Assembly: GCF_016629525.1 (NCBI RefSeq)
Contig: NZ_AP024269.1
Span: forward strand, 1,488,001-1,552,000
Reading direction: 5' to 3'
From: Kaistia sp. 32K
Lineage (GTDB): Bacteria; Pseudomonadota; Alphaproteobacteria; Rhizobiales; Kaistiaceae
Length of the DNA: 64,000 bases
Position 1 is the first letter of the stretch. Every line of letters starts with the position of its first letter. This document shows, piece by piece, positions 48,300 to 56,856 of the stretch. A program made the position numbers and the translations under genes. The notes beneath the pieces were generated by a model that saw only the letters and a program-made list of their open reading frames with translations, did no database searches and was not told the origin of the DNA.

Positions 48300-48679
48300 T
48301 CGCGCATTTCAGCCAGATCGCCACGATCTTCCTGATGGTCGCCGGCCTCTATGTCGTCATCGCGCGCGGCAACATGGTCAAGAAGCTGATCGGCCTGTCG
48401 CTGTTCCAGACCTCGGTCTACCTGCTCTACATCCTGCCCGGAAAGCTCCTCGGCGGCACGGCGCCGATCCTCGACGCCGGGCATGCCGTCTATGCCAACC
48501 CGCTGCCGCATGTACTGATCCTGACCGCGATCGTCGTCGGCATCGCCACGCTCGCGCTCGGGCTGACGCTGGTGGTGCGGATCAAGGAAGCCTACGGCAC
48601 GATCGAGGAAGACGAGATCATCGCCAAGGATATGCCGAAGGCTCGCTCGACACCCGCCCGGGGCGCGAAATCCGCATGA
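48296..48679 (+). CDS. mnhC: Antiporter subunit C (MnhC/MrpC, NuoK-like)
   Basis: A 127-residue three-helix protein related to complex I NuoK, with ARGNMVKKLIGLSLFQTSVYL and PLPHVLILTAIVVGIATLAL. A polar 30-residue C-terminal tail follows. The GTG at 48296 is set by the GTGA overlap with subunit B. Confidence 0.9.
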   Translation: MIAHFSQIATIFLMVAGLYVVIARGNMVKKLIGLSLFQTSVYLLYILPGKLLGGTAPILDAGHAVYANPLPHVLILTAIVVGIATLALGLTLVVRIKEAYGTIEEDEIIAKDMPKARSTPARGAKSA

Positions 48680-50157
48680 TCGCGCCGCACCTGCCGATCC
48701 TTCTGATCGTCGTTCCGCTGCTCGGCGCCGTACTGGCGGCGCTGTCGCGCCATCCCTTTGCCGCCTGGGCGATCGCGCTGCTCGCCTCCGCCGCGACGGC
48801 GGCGATCGCGATCGCGCTGCTCTTCCGCGTGCAGGCGGAAGGGGTGATCTCCTACCGCATCGGTGGCTGGGCGCCCGAGCTCGGCATCGAATATCGCGTC
48901 GACGCGTTCAATGCCTTCATCGTTGTTCTGGTCGGCATCGTCGCCGTCGTGACGATGCTCTATGCGCGCCGCAGCGTTGTGGCCGAGATCATCCCCGAGC
49001 GCATCGCGTGGTTCTACACGATGATGCTGCTCTGCATCGCCGGCCTGCTCGGCATCGCGGTGACGGGCGATGCCTTCAACGCCTTCATCTTCCTGGAGAT
49101 CTCGTCGCTCGCGACCTATACGCTGATCGCGCTCGGGCGCGACCGGCGGGCGCTGGTCGCCGCCTACCAGTATCTGATCGTCGGCACGATCGGCGCGACC
49201 TTCTACGTCATCGGCGTCGGGCTGATCTATCTCTCGACCGGCACGCTCAATCTCGGCCTGATCGTCGAGCGCCTCGCGGGAACAGAGGGATCGCGCGCGC
49301 TGATCGTCGCCGAGGCGTTCATCGCGGTCGGCATCTGCCTGAAGCTGGCGCTGTTCCCGCTGCATGCCTGGCTGCCCAACGCCTATGCCTATGCGCCGTC
49401 CGCCGCCACCACGCTGCTCGCCTCGACCGCCACCAAGGTGGCGCTCTATCTGCTGGCGCGCTTCCTGTTCACCGTGTTCGGCGGCCATGTCGATGTCGGG
49501 CAGATTCCGATCGGCTCGATCCTGATCGTGCTGTCGGTGGCGGCGATGTTCATCCCGTCCGCCGCCGCGATCTTCCAGAACGACGTCAAGCGCATCCTCG
49601 CCTTCTCGTCGGTCGGCCAGATCGGTTACATCACGCTCGGCCTCGCGCTCGCCAATCCGACCGGGCTGACCGGCGGCCTGCTGCATCTCTTCAACCACGC
49701 GCTGATGAAGGGCGCGGCGTTCATGGCGATCGGCGCGATCGTCTTCCGCGCCGGTACGGCAAAACTGGACGAGCTTTCCGGCATCGGCCGCACCATGCCG
49801 TGGACGACAGCCGCGCTGACGATCGCTGGCCTCGGCCTGATCGGCGTGCCCGGCACCAGCGGCTTCGTGTCGAAATATTATCTGATCCTCGGCGCGCTCG
49901 AGGCGGGGCTCGGCTGGCTGGCGATCCTGATCGTCGCGAGCTCGGTCCTCGCGGTGCTCTATGTCGGCCGCATCGTCGAGGTCGTCTGGTTCCGTGAGCC
50001 GGCGGCCGCGGCGCGGGCGAGCCGGGAGGCGCCGCTCGAGCTGCTCGTGCCGATGTGGATCCTCGCCGGCGCGACGATCTGGTTCGGCCTCGACGCGGAA
50101 TGGCCGGCCGGCCTCGCCGCCGCGGCCGCCAACAGCCTGCTCGGGGTGGCGCCATGA
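48676..50157 (+). CDS. mnhD: Antiporter subunit D, first copy (NuoL/M/N-like)
   Basis: A 493-residue ion-translocating subunit with about 14 helices. Key features of the family are the TM5 Glu in FIFLEISSLATYTLIALG, the TM7 Lys in LKLALFPLHAWLPNAYAYAP, and the TM8 region FNHALMKGAAFMAIGAI. Overlap ATGA with subunit C. This is the closest of the three large subunits to standard MrpD. Confidence 0.9.
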   Translation: MIAPHLPILLIVVPLLGAVLAALSRHPFAAWAIALLASAATAAIAIALLFRVQAEGVISYRIGGWAPELGIEYRVDAFNAFIVVLVGIVAVVTMLYARRSVVAEIIPERIAWFYTMMLLCIAGLLGIAVTGDAFNAFIFLEISSLATYTLIALGRDRRALVAAYQYLIVGTIGATFYVIGVGLIYLSTGTLNLGLIVERLAGTEGSRALIVAEAFIAVGICLKLALFPLHAWLPNAYAYAPSAATTLLASTATKVALYLLARFLFTVFGGHVDVGQIPIGSILIVLSVAAMFIPSAAAIFQNDVKRILAFSSVGQIGYITLGLALANPTGLTGGLLHLFNHALMKGAAFMAIGAIVFRAGTAKLDELSGIGRTMPWTTAALTIAGLGLIGVPGTSGFVSKYYLILGALEAGLGWLAILIVASSVLAVLYVGRIVEVVWFREPAAAARASREAPLELLVPMWILAGATIWFGLDAEWPAGLAAAAANSLLGVAP

Positions 50158-51617
50158 CGATCGCCGCGCTGACCGATCCGCAGCTGCTGGCGCTGTCGCT
50201 CGCCCTGCCGGCGCTCGCGACGCTGGCGATCGCGCTACTCGGCCGCTGGCCGAACGCGCGCGAGGCGGCGACGCTTCTCGGCGCGGCGCTGCTCTTCGGC
50301 GTTGTCATGATGCTGCTTCCGCGCGTCCTCGCCGGCGCGCGGCCGGAGCTGCATCTCGCCTCCGTCGCGCCCGGGCTGACGCTCGCCCTCAAGGTCGACG
50401 CGCTCGGTATGCTGTTCGCCGCGGTCGCCGCGACGCTCTGGATCGCCAACTCGCTCTATTCGATCGGCTACATGCGCGGCAATGACGAGCCGCGCCAGAC
50501 AGTCTTCTACGCCTGCTTCGCCATCGCCATCTTCGCGACGATGGGGCTCGCCTTCTCCGGCAATCTCTTCACGCTCTTCGTCTTCTACGAGATCCTGTCG
50601 CTCTCGACCTATCCGCTCGTCACGCACAAGCAGAGCCCGGCGGCGATGAAGGCCGGCCGCGTCTATCTGCTGACGCTGATCGGCGCTTCGATGATCCTGC
50701 TGCTGCCGGCGATCGTCTGGACCGGCATGGTCGCCGGCACGCTCGATTTCCGAACCGGCGGCATCCTCGCCGGCAAGCTCGGGCCGGCCGCGCTGACTGC
50801 TCTCCTCGCGCTCTTCGTCTTCGGCGCGGCGAAGGCGGCGGTGATGCCGCTGCATCGCTGGCTGCCGGCGGCGATGGTGGCGCCGACGCCGGTCTCGGCG
50901 CTGCTGCACGCCGTCGCCGTGGTCAAGGCGGGCGTCTTCACGATCCTCAAGGTCGTCGTCTCGGTGTTCGGCATCGAGACGCTCGCGGCGAGCGGCGCCA
51001 GCCAATGGCTCGTCTATGTCGCGGGCTTCACCATCGTCGCGGCCTCCTTCGTCGCGCTCCGGGCCGATGACCTGAAGCGCCGGCTCGCCTATTCGACCGT
51101 CGGCCAGCTCTCCTATGTCGTGCTCGCCGCCGCGCTCGCCTCGCCGGTGGCCGTCGTCGGCGCGGCGCTGCATATCGCGGCGCATGCGGTCTCGAAGATC
51201 ACGCTCTTCTTCGCCGCCGGCTCGGTCTACACCGCCGAGCATGTGACCAAGGTCAGCCAGATGGACGGTATCGGCCGGCGCATGCCCTGGACGATGGGGG
51301 CCTTCGCCATCGGTGCGCTGTCGATGATCGGCCTGCCGCCTGCGGCCGGTTTCCTCGGCAAATGGTTCATCCTCGACGCGGCGACGGGTGCTGCGAACTG
51401 GGTCGCGGTCGGCGTCATCATCGTCTCGACGGTGCTGAACGCCGCCTATTTCCTGCCGATCCTGACGCGCGCCTTCCTGCGACCGGCGAACGGCCCCCGC
51501 CGGGAGGCGCCGCTGCCGATGGTGATCGCGCTGACGGCCACGGCGGCGGGCACGGTGCTGCTGTTCCTCTTTCCCGGCGTGCCCTTCCGCCTCGCCTCGA
51601 TGATCGTGGGAGGGTGA
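50154..51617 (+). CDS. Antiporter large subunit, second copy (NuoL/MrpA-N-like)
   Basis: A 487-residue proton-channel subunit. It carries SIGYMRG and FTLFVFYEILSLSTYPLVTH, features closer to NuoL and the N-terminal part of MrpA than to MrpD, plus AAVMPLHRWLPAAMVAPTPV and LLHAVAVVKAGVF. It lacks the MrpA C-terminal extension, which is encoded separately at 47344-47880. It overlaps the first D gene by 4 bases. Confidence 0.88.
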   Translation: MTIAALTDPQLLALSLALPALATLAIALLGRWPNAREAATLLGAALLFGVVMMLLPRVLAGARPELHLASVAPGLTLALKVDALGMLFAAVAATLWIANSLYSIGYMRGNDEPRQTVFYACFAIAIFATMGLAFSGNLFTLFVFYEILSLSTYPLVTHKQSPAAMKAGRVYLLTLIGASMILLLPAIVWTGMVAGTLDFRTGGILAGKLGPAALTALLALFVFGAAKAAVMPLHRWLPAAMVAPTPVSALLHAVAVVKAGVFTILKVVVSVFGIETLAASGASQWLVYVAGFTIVAASFVALRADDLKRRLAYSTVGQLSYVVLAAALASPVAVVGAALHIAAHAVSKITLFFAAGSVYTAEHVTKVSQMDGIGRRMPWTMGAFAIGALSMIGLPPAAGFLGKWFILDAATGAANWVAVGVIIVSTVLNAAYFLPILTRAFLRPANGPRREAPLPMVIALTATAAGTVLLFLFPGVPFRLASMIVGG

Positions 51618-51618
51618 G

Positions 51619-51837
51619 ATGGAGCACACGCGTCGCCGGATTTTGATCGGTCTTTTGCTTCTCCTCGCGCTGCTGGTCGGCGCGGATTTCTTCGTCGAGC
51701 ACCACGCCAGTTTCTGGATTGAGGGCACGCCGGGCTTCGCCTCCTGGTTCGGGCTCTCGAGCGCCGCGGCGGCCGTCGCCGTCGCCTGGGGCTGGGGGAA
51801 GCTGATGCGCCGACCGGGGGAGCGGGCGGATGACTGA
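51619..51837 (+). CDS. 72-residue two-helix membrane protein inside the antiporter operon
   Basis: I do not recognise a family. It starts 1 base after the preceding stop and overlaps the next gene by 8 bases, so it is certainly translated within the operon. A first helix is at about 8-27, followed by a polar loop with HHASFWIEG and a second helix at about 39-62, then a basic tail. It has no counterpart in the seven-subunit Mrp system and may be an accessory subunit. Confidence 0.75.
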   Translation: MEHTRRRILIGLLLLLALLVGADFFVEHHASFWIEGTPGFASWFGLSSAAAAVAVAWGWGKLMRRPGERADD

Positions 51838-53509
51838 GACCTTCGGCCCCCTGTCGCCGGCGCTTGTCCTCATCCTTGCCGGGGTGCTGTTGCCGCTCTT
51901 CAAGGGCCGGCTGCGCGACGCCATCTTTCTGGCCGCGCCGCTCGCCGCGCTGGCGCTCGTCTGGCTGCTGCCGCTCGGGCCGGGGCTGGTCGTCGACTGG
52001 CTCGGACTTCCTCTCATGCCGCTCGCGCCCGACCGGATGGCGCGCATCTTCGGCACCGCCTTCGGCATCGCCGCCGTCGCCGGCGCGCTCTATGGCGTCA
52101 CGCAGCCAAACGTCGCCGAGAAGTCCGCGGCGTTAGTCTATGCCGGCGCCGCGCAGGGCATCGCCTTCGCCGGCGATCTGGTCACGCTGTTCGTCTTCTG
52201 GGAAATCATGGCGATCGGCTCGACGCTGGTGATCTGGTCGAACGGCAACGCGCGCGCCGGCCTGCGCTACGCGCTGATCCATGTTCTCGGCGGCGTGCTG
52301 CTCTTCGCCGGCATCACAGCCGAAATCGCGACATCCGGCAGTGTCGCCCTGCAGGCGATCCGCGCCGACGATCTCGGCCGCTGGCTGATGCTCGCCGGCA
52401 TCCTCGTCAATGCCGGCGCGCCGCCGCTCTCGGCCTGGGTCGCCGACGCCTACCCGAAGGCGTCATGGTCGGGCACCGTCTTCCTGTCGGCCTTCACCAC
52501 CAAGGCGGCCGTCCTGGTGCTGATCCGCCTGTTTCCCGGCGAGCCGGCGCTCGTCTGGTTCGGCCTCGCCATGGCGGTCTACGGCCTCGTCTATGCCCTG
52601 CTCGAGGACGATATCCGCGAGCTGCTCTCCTATTCGATCGTCGGGCAGGTCGGCTTCATGCTGGTCGCGATCGGCATCGGCTCGGAGCTGGCGCTCGCCG
52701 CCGCCGCGCTGCATGCCTTCGCGCACATCCTCTACAAGGCGCTGCTGATGATGGCGGCGGGCGCCATCCTGCGCGCCACCGGCGAGACGCGGCTCTCCGT
52801 GCTCGGCGGCCTTGCCCGCGCCATGCCGCTGACATCAGCTGCCCTGCTGGTCGGCGCGTTCTCGCTCTCCGCCGTGCCGCTCACGGCCGGATTTGTCAGC
52901 AAGTCCGCGATCCTGGCCGCGCTCGCCGAAGGGCAGGCGGGATGGCTCTGGTTCGCGCTGACGGCGATCTCTGCCGGCTCGCTCCTTTATGTTGGGCTCA
53001 AATTGCCGTGGTTCGCGCTGTTCCGGCCGGGCAAGCCGCGCGAGGTGGCGGCGACCGCGTGGTCGATGAAGGCGGCGATGGCGCTTCTCGGCGGCAGCAT
53101 CCTCGCGATCGGCTGTTTCCCCTCGGCGCTCGCTGGTCTCGTCCCGGAGATCGCCGATGTAGCTGTTATGACGCCGGACCATATCCTGTTCCAGCTGCAA
53201 CTCTTAATCGCCGCAAGTTGCATATTTGTCGGCTTGTTTCCGTTACTTCAGCCCAAAGCCGGATTTACGCTGGATGTCGACTGGTTCTGGCGGGAACTGC
53301 CGCGAAAGGCCGCGGTAGTCTGGGGCCTTGCCTTCCGGCCGCTGCAAGGCAAGGCCGCTGACCTGCGCGGCATTCTGCACGGGAGCTGGAGGGAAGTCTC
53401 AATTCGGGCCGTCGCGCAATTGTCCGGCGCCGCCAACTGGCGGACGGGACGAATCGCCTTCTGGGCGACGGCACTGCTCGCGACATATGTGTTGATCGCG
53501 GCATTGTGA
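51830..53509 (+). CDS. Antiporter large subunit, third copy (MnhD-like)
   Basis: A 559-residue NuoL/M/N-like protein with the TM5 Glu in LFVFWEIMAIGSTLVIW, NAGAPPLSAWVADAYPKASW in the TM7 region and LHAFAHILYKALLMMAAGAI. A 90-residue C-terminal extension includes two more hydrophobic segments. It is the last gene of the operon. MnhD homologues of this long type also occur in archaeal-type Mrp clusters. Confidence 0.88.
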   Translation: MTETFGPLSPALVLILAGVLLPLFKGRLRDAIFLAAPLAALALVWLLPLGPGLVVDWLGLPLMPLAPDRMARIFGTAFGIAAVAGALYGVTQPNVAEKSAALVYAGAAQGIAFAGDLVTLFVFWEIMAIGSTLVIWSNGNARAGLRYALIHVLGGVLLFAGITAEIATSGSVALQAIRADDLGRWLMLAGILVNAGAPPLSAWVADAYPKASWSGTVFLSAFTTKAAVLVLIRLFPGEPALVWFGLAMAVYGLVYALLEDDIRELLSYSIVGQVGFMLVAIGIGSELALAAAALHAFAHILYKALLMMAAGAILRATGETRLSVLGGLARAMPLTSAALLVGAFSLSAVPLTAGFVSKSAILAALAEGQAGWLWFALTAISAGSLLYVGLKLPWFALFRPGKPREVAATAWSMKAAMALLGGSILAIGCFPSALAGLVPEIADVAVMTPDHILFQLQLLIAASCIFVGLFPLLQPKAGFTLDVDWFWRELPRKAAVVWGLAFRPLQGKAADLRGILHGSWREVSIRAVAQLSGAANWRTGRIAFWATALLATYVLIAAL

Positions 53510-53610
53510 ATGGGTTTCCGCCGCTCAATGTGAACACGAGAAGATTGACCGAGACGAATCGTCGCGAGCACAAAGATGTGCCGCGGCCTATCGTTGCCGC
53601 GACTTAGTGC

Positions 53611-53637
53611 TTGTCTTTAAGCAACATGACTTATATA
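53611..53637 (+). promoter_or_regulatory. Candidate promoter of the mucR-type gene
   Basis: TTGTCT (53611-53616), 15 bases, TATATA (53632-53637) resembles a sigma-70 promoter with a short spacer. It implies a leader of about 130 bases before the MucR start. The surrounding AT-rich DNA with TpA steps is the kind MucR/Ros proteins bind, so autoregulation is plausible. Confidence 0.4.
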
Positions 53638-53778
53638 GGTGCGACGAAGTAACGGAATTAGCGCGCCGATAGGCACGGTCGCCCCCTGGATTTGTCCGGC
53701 GCTGGCGCTTTCGAAGCTGCAAGCTTTCAATTTCTTCGTTACAGAATTGCGATGACACAACCGAAGTTAGGGTAGACC

Positions 53779-54192
53779 ATGATTGAAAAAACGGCAGGAA
53801 GCGACCTCATAGATCTGACGGCTGATATCGTCTCCGCTTATGTCAGCAACAATTCGGTGTCGGCCAACGACCTCCCGGGACTGATCACTGAAGTCTATCA
53901 GGCGCTGAACCGTACCCATGGCGGCGTGGTCGAGCCCGAGCCCGAGCCCTTGAAGCCCGCTGTGAACCCGAAGAAGTCGGTGTTCCCGGATTTCATCGTT
54001 TGCCTCGAGGACGGCAAGAAGTTCAAGTCGCTGAAGCGCCACCTGCGCACGCACTATGACCTTTCGCCGGAAGAATACCGCGAGAAGTGGGGCCTGCCGG
54101 CAGACTATCCGATGGTTGCTCCGAGCTACGCGGCTGCGCGTTCCGAGCTCGCCAAGAAGATGGGCCTCGGCCAGCAGCGCAAGCGCCGCTAA
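53779..54192 (+). CDS. mucR: MucR/Ros family zinc-finger regulator
   Basis: A 137-residue DNA-binding protein. The N-terminal half ([20 protein letters not shown]) is the oligomerisation domain of the family; the C-terminal half holds the prokaryotic zinc finger [20 protein letters not shown] followed by [20 protein letters not shown]. The second metal position is Asp instead of Cys, as in many MucR proteins. In rhizobia and Brucella it represses many genes for envelope, motility and virulence traits. Single gene with its own terminator. Confidence 0.93.
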   Translation: MIEKTAGSDLIDLTADIVSAYVSNNSVSANDLPGLITEVYQALNRTHGGVVEPEPEPLKPAVNPKKSVFPDFIVCLEDGKKFKSLKRHLRTHYDLSPEEYREKWGLPADYPMVAPSYAAARSELAKKMGLGQQRKRR

Positions 54193-54218
54193 TCGATCCG
54201 CCAGTATAGTTTTTCGAG

Positions 54219-54252
54219 AAGGGCCCGGCATCGCCGGGCCCTTCTTGTTTTC
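54219..54252 (+). terminator. Rho-independent terminator of mucR
   Basis: AAGGGCCCGGC and GCCGGGCCCTT form an 11-base-pair stem around ATC, followed by CTTGTTTT. Confidence 0.9.
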
Positions 54253-54256
54253 CGCG

Positions 54257-54598
54257 TCAGGATCGGTGGACCGCCGTCGACAGCAGCAGGCGCTCGGCCT
54301 CATAGGCCTGGCGAAGCGCGATGTGGCGGTTGATGTCATAGGTCCAGTGTCCGGCGCGGCCGCGCATCCGCTCGGCCCGAAGCGCCCGCGCCAGCCTAGC
54401 GACGATCCGGCGTCGCATCGCCTCGCCGTTATCGGCCATCTCCTCCGGCATCATTGGCAGCAGGGGAGGCAGGGAGGTCTGCCGTCGATAGGCTGCGACA
54501 CCGGCAGCGACGACCGCGCCGACCGCATGTTTCGCCCGGTCCTTGACCGGGATCGGCTTGGAGGAAGTGCCGCGAGGGCGGCGCGATGGGTCGATCAT
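54257..54598 (-). CDS. Basic protein of unknown function
   Basis: A 113-residue Arg-rich protein starting at the ATG at 54598 (ribosome site GGAG). It has a hydrophobic-alanine stretch (HAVGAVVAAGVAAY, about 24-37) and a helical C-terminal half with many Arg and a HWTYDINRHIALRQAYEAER segment. No family is recognised. It is divergent from the DnaA-like regulator pair. An in-frame ATG 20 codons upstream is possible but poorly placed. Confidence 0.6.
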   Translation of the reverse strand: MIDPSRRPRGTSSKPIPVKDRAKHAVGAVVAAGVAAYRRQTSLPPLLPMMPEEMADNGEAMRRRIVARLARALRAERMRGRAGHWTYDINRHIALRQAYEAERLLLSTAVHRS

Positions 54599-54754
54599 GT
54601 CGGGCTCCGTTGTTGCGGAACCCATTGTCGGGCCGTGGCGATGCGCGGGGATTGGCACCGGCTCTGTCCCCGCATAGCTGCCGGATCCGCCGGGCGGCTC
54701 GTTGGAGCCCGAAAAGAATCTATCCCCGCGCTTGCGGCCCCGGCCTAAGCTGTC

Positions 54755-54772
54755 ATAGGATTATTTTCCTAT
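54755..54772 (+). promoter_or_regulatory. ATAGGA-N6-TCCTAT inverted repeat upstream of the DnaA-like regulator
   Basis: ATAGGA and TCCTAT flank six A/T bases (TTATTT). It is AT-rich in a GC-rich setting, 28 bases before the ATG at 54801, a good position for an operator or a promoter -10 region. It may be the autoregulatory site of the downstream helix-turn-helix protein. Confidence 0.45.
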
Positions 54773-54800
54773 ATCGCCGAAACAAGCGGGAGGGAGCGGA

Positions 54801-55181
54801 ATGGACGCACGATCGGACCAGGCACCGGACCGGGAGATCCGGCGGCGACAGCGGGAGCAGGAGGGCACAAAGCGAATGCTCGTCTCCCTTGTCGGCTCCG
54901 CTCTCGATGTCGAGGCAAGCGACCTCTGCGCGACGGGGCGTGGCACGGCGCAGGCCGCCTATGCCCGCCAGGTCGCGCTCTATCTCGCCCATACGACGCT
55001 CGGCCTCACCTATACCGAAGCCGGCCGGCTGTTCGGCCGGGATCGGACGACGGCCGCGCATGCCTGCCGCCGGATCGAGGAAGATCGCGACCAGGCGCGG
55101 GTCGATCAGTTGGTCGATTGCCTCGAACGGGCGGCGAGCCGCTCCATCGGCCGCCTGTCCTCGGCCGGAGGGCGTTCGTGA
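54801..55181 (+). CDS. DnaA domain IV-like helix-turn-helix protein
   Basis: A 126-residue protein. After a charged N-terminus, residues about 50-100 (ARQVALYLAHTTLGLTYTEA then FGRDRTTAAHACRRIEEDRD) match the DNA-binding domain IV of DnaA, including the RDRTTAAHAC equivalent of its DHTTVLHAC motif. There is no ATPase domain. Stand-alone forms occur in Hyphomicrobiales next to DUF6456 genes. ATG at 54801 follows GGGAGGGAGCGGA. Confidence 0.82.
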   Translation: MDARSDQAPDREIRRRQREQEGTKRMLVSLVGSALDVEASDLCATGRGTAQAAYARQVALYLAHTTLGLTYTEAGRLFGRDRTTAAHACRRIEEDRDQARVDQLVDCLERAASRSIGRLSSAGGRS

Positions 55182-55975
55182 TGGCGGCGCGCGCGGCGTT
55201 GAAGCTGGCGCGGCGGCTCGCGACCGCCGGCGCGCGGATCGAGCGGGCGGCGGACGGCTATGTCCTGGCCTCGCCGCTGTCGGCGCGCCGGACAGGGGTC
55301 GACGCCGCCGATGTCAAGGCGCTGCTGGCGGATGGCGCCCTCGCGGCGGACGGATCGGACGGATTGGTGCTCTCCGCCGCCGGGCGGGTGATGGTGCGCC
55401 GGTCGCTCGCCGGCGGCGAGGATTTCTCTAGCCAGCATCAGGCGCGCGAAACGCAGACGATCGAGCGGGATGGCGGCCGGCACAGCGTGACGGTCGACGT
55501 TAGCGAAAGCCCGCTCGCCTGGCTGCGCAGCCGCAAGGGGCGCGACGGCAAGCCGCTGATCGACGATGCGGCTTTCCAGGCCGGGGAGAGGCTGCGCGCC
55601 GATTTCACCCGGGGGCAACTCATGCCGCGCGTGACCTCGAACTGGTCGGCGGCGGTGGCGAGCGGCCGGCGCGGCGGCGCGGGCGGCATGGCGGAACTGA
55701 CGGAGGCGGCGCTTTCAGCCCGCATGCGCCTCGAGCGGGCGCTTACGGCGGTAGGGCCGGAGTTCTCCGGCGTGCTGATCGATTTCTGCTGCTTCCTCAA
55801 GGGGATCGAGGATATCGAGACGGCGCGCGGCTGGCCGAAGCGCTCGGCAAAGCTGGTTCTGCTGCTGGCGCTCTCGGCGCTCGCCCGTCACTACGGCCTC
55901 GCCGCGATGGCGCGGGGAGGCGAGGGCGGAATGCGGCACTGGGGAAGCGAGGACTTCCGGCCGACGATCGGCTGA
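55181..55975 (+). CDS. DUF6456 domain protein
   Basis: A 264-residue cytoplasmic protein with an N-terminal winged-helix-like part (about 1-75) and a C-terminal helical domain (about 110-260) including ESPLAWLRSRKGRDGKPLID, RLRADFTRGQLMPRVTSNWS and FCCFLKGIEDIETARGWPKR, which I associate with DUF6456. ATG at 55181 overlaps the regulator stop (TGATG), so both are co-translated and probably work together on DNA. Function not established. Confidence 0.8.
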   Translation: MAARAALKLARRLATAGARIERAADGYVLASPLSARRTGVDAADVKALLADGALAADGSDGLVLSAAGRVMVRRSLAGGEDFSSQHQARETQTIERDGGRHSVTVDVSESPLAWLRSRKGRDGKPLIDDAAFQAGERLRADFTRGQLMPRVTSNWSAAVASGRRGGAGGMAELTEAALSARMRLERALTAVGPEFSGVLIDFCCFLKGIEDIETARGWPKRSAKLVLLLALSALARHYGLAAMARGGEGGMRHWGSEDFRPTIG

Positions 55976-56416
55976 TCAGCCGGCGGCCGCCGCTCCCGCC
56001 TCGGTCTTGATGCGGTTCACCATCGAGCGCAGCCCGTTCGAGCGCTGCGCCGTCAGATGCTCGCGAAGGCCGATCTTCTCGAACACGGCCTCGGCGTCGG
56101 TCTCGACGATCTCGGCTGCAGGGCGACCGGAAAACAGGGCGATGACGATGGCGACGAGACCGCGCACGATCAGCGCATCGCTGTCGCCCTTGAAGTCCAG
56201 ATGCGGGCCATCGGCTTCCTGCCGGACGTTCTTCTCGAGCCAGACCTGGCTGGCGCAGCCCTGCACCTTGTTGGCGTCGTTATGCGCTTCCGGCGCCAGC
56301 GGCGCGAGGCCGCGGCCGAGCTCGATCAGATAGCGATAGCGATCGTCCCAATCGTCGAGAAAGGCGAAATCGTCGAGAATCCGGTCGATGGGGGCGAGCG
56401 TGGCGGTGATGTTCAT
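55976..56416 (-). CDS. sufE: SufE-family sulfur acceptor protein
   Basis: A 146-residue cytoplasmic protein that accepts persulfide sulfur from a SufS-type cysteine desulfurase for Fe-S cluster assembly. The active cysteine is C54 in NKVQGCASQVWL, and the SDALIVRGLVAIVIALFSG segment is typical. ATG at 56416 matches the family start; four further codons upstream are open. It is convergent with the DUF6456 gene with no gap. Confidence 0.92.
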   Translation of the reverse strand: MNITATLAPIDRILDDFAFLDDWDDRYRYLIELGRGLAPLAPEAHNDANKVQGCASQVWLEKNVRQEADGPHLDFKGDSDALIVRGLVAIVIALFSGRPAAEIVETDAEAVFEKIGLREHLTAQRSNGLRSMVNRIKTEAGAAAAG

Positions 56417-56496
56417 GGTCTCTCGCATATAGCGTCTCGCGGACCGCTATGAAACCGCCAGGGCGAAAGAATGACGCTGTTGTCGCGCGGTTCCGG

Positions 56497-56856
56497 TCAG
56501 GCGTTGCGGTCGTGCGCCTTCGGAGCATGCCACTGCGGCGCCATGTCGGCGGGCGTCAGTGTGCCGTCCTTCGCGACGCCCGGCAGGGTCGGCATGGCGA
56601 GCTTGCCGTCGACCGCATTGTAGAGGAGGCCGACGCCATAGCGGGCCTTGGCGCCGAAGGCGGCGAGCGCCGCGCCGCCGCTGCTGCAGACATCGGGCTG
56701 GCGCTCGCACATGCCGGCGAGGTCGGAGACGGCGCCCTGTGCCGCGACGAGGGCGTCGATCGCGCCGACGCGGGGCGCGTCGGTGCCGCTGTTCGGGTCG
56801 CCCGGGATCAGCAGAACGACGACCGAAAACCAGAATGCTGCCCGGATGAGAAACAT
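56497..56856 (-). CDS. DUF5330 secreted protein
   Basis: A 119-residue protein with an N-terminal signal or anchor (MFLIRAAFWFSVVVLLIP) and the segment AAQGAVSDLAGMCERQPDVC, which places it in DUF5330, a short family seen mostly in Hyphomicrobiales. Two Cys in that segment may pair. Function unknown. It is on the same strand as sufE, 80 bases upstream of it. Confidence 0.78.
   Translation of the reverse strand: MFLIRAAFWFSVVVLLIPGDPNSGTDAPRVGAIDALVAAQGAVSDLAGMCERQPDVCSSGGAALAAFGAKARYGVGLLYNAVDGKLAMPTLPGVAKDGTLTPADMAPQWHAPKAHDRNA

Noticed and set aside
46201..53509. A membrane-bound hydrogenase or formate hydrogenlyase cluster
   Set aside because: The membrane-arm genes are present but there is no NiFe large or small subunit, NuoB/NuoD-like gene or ferredoxin-like gene in the window.
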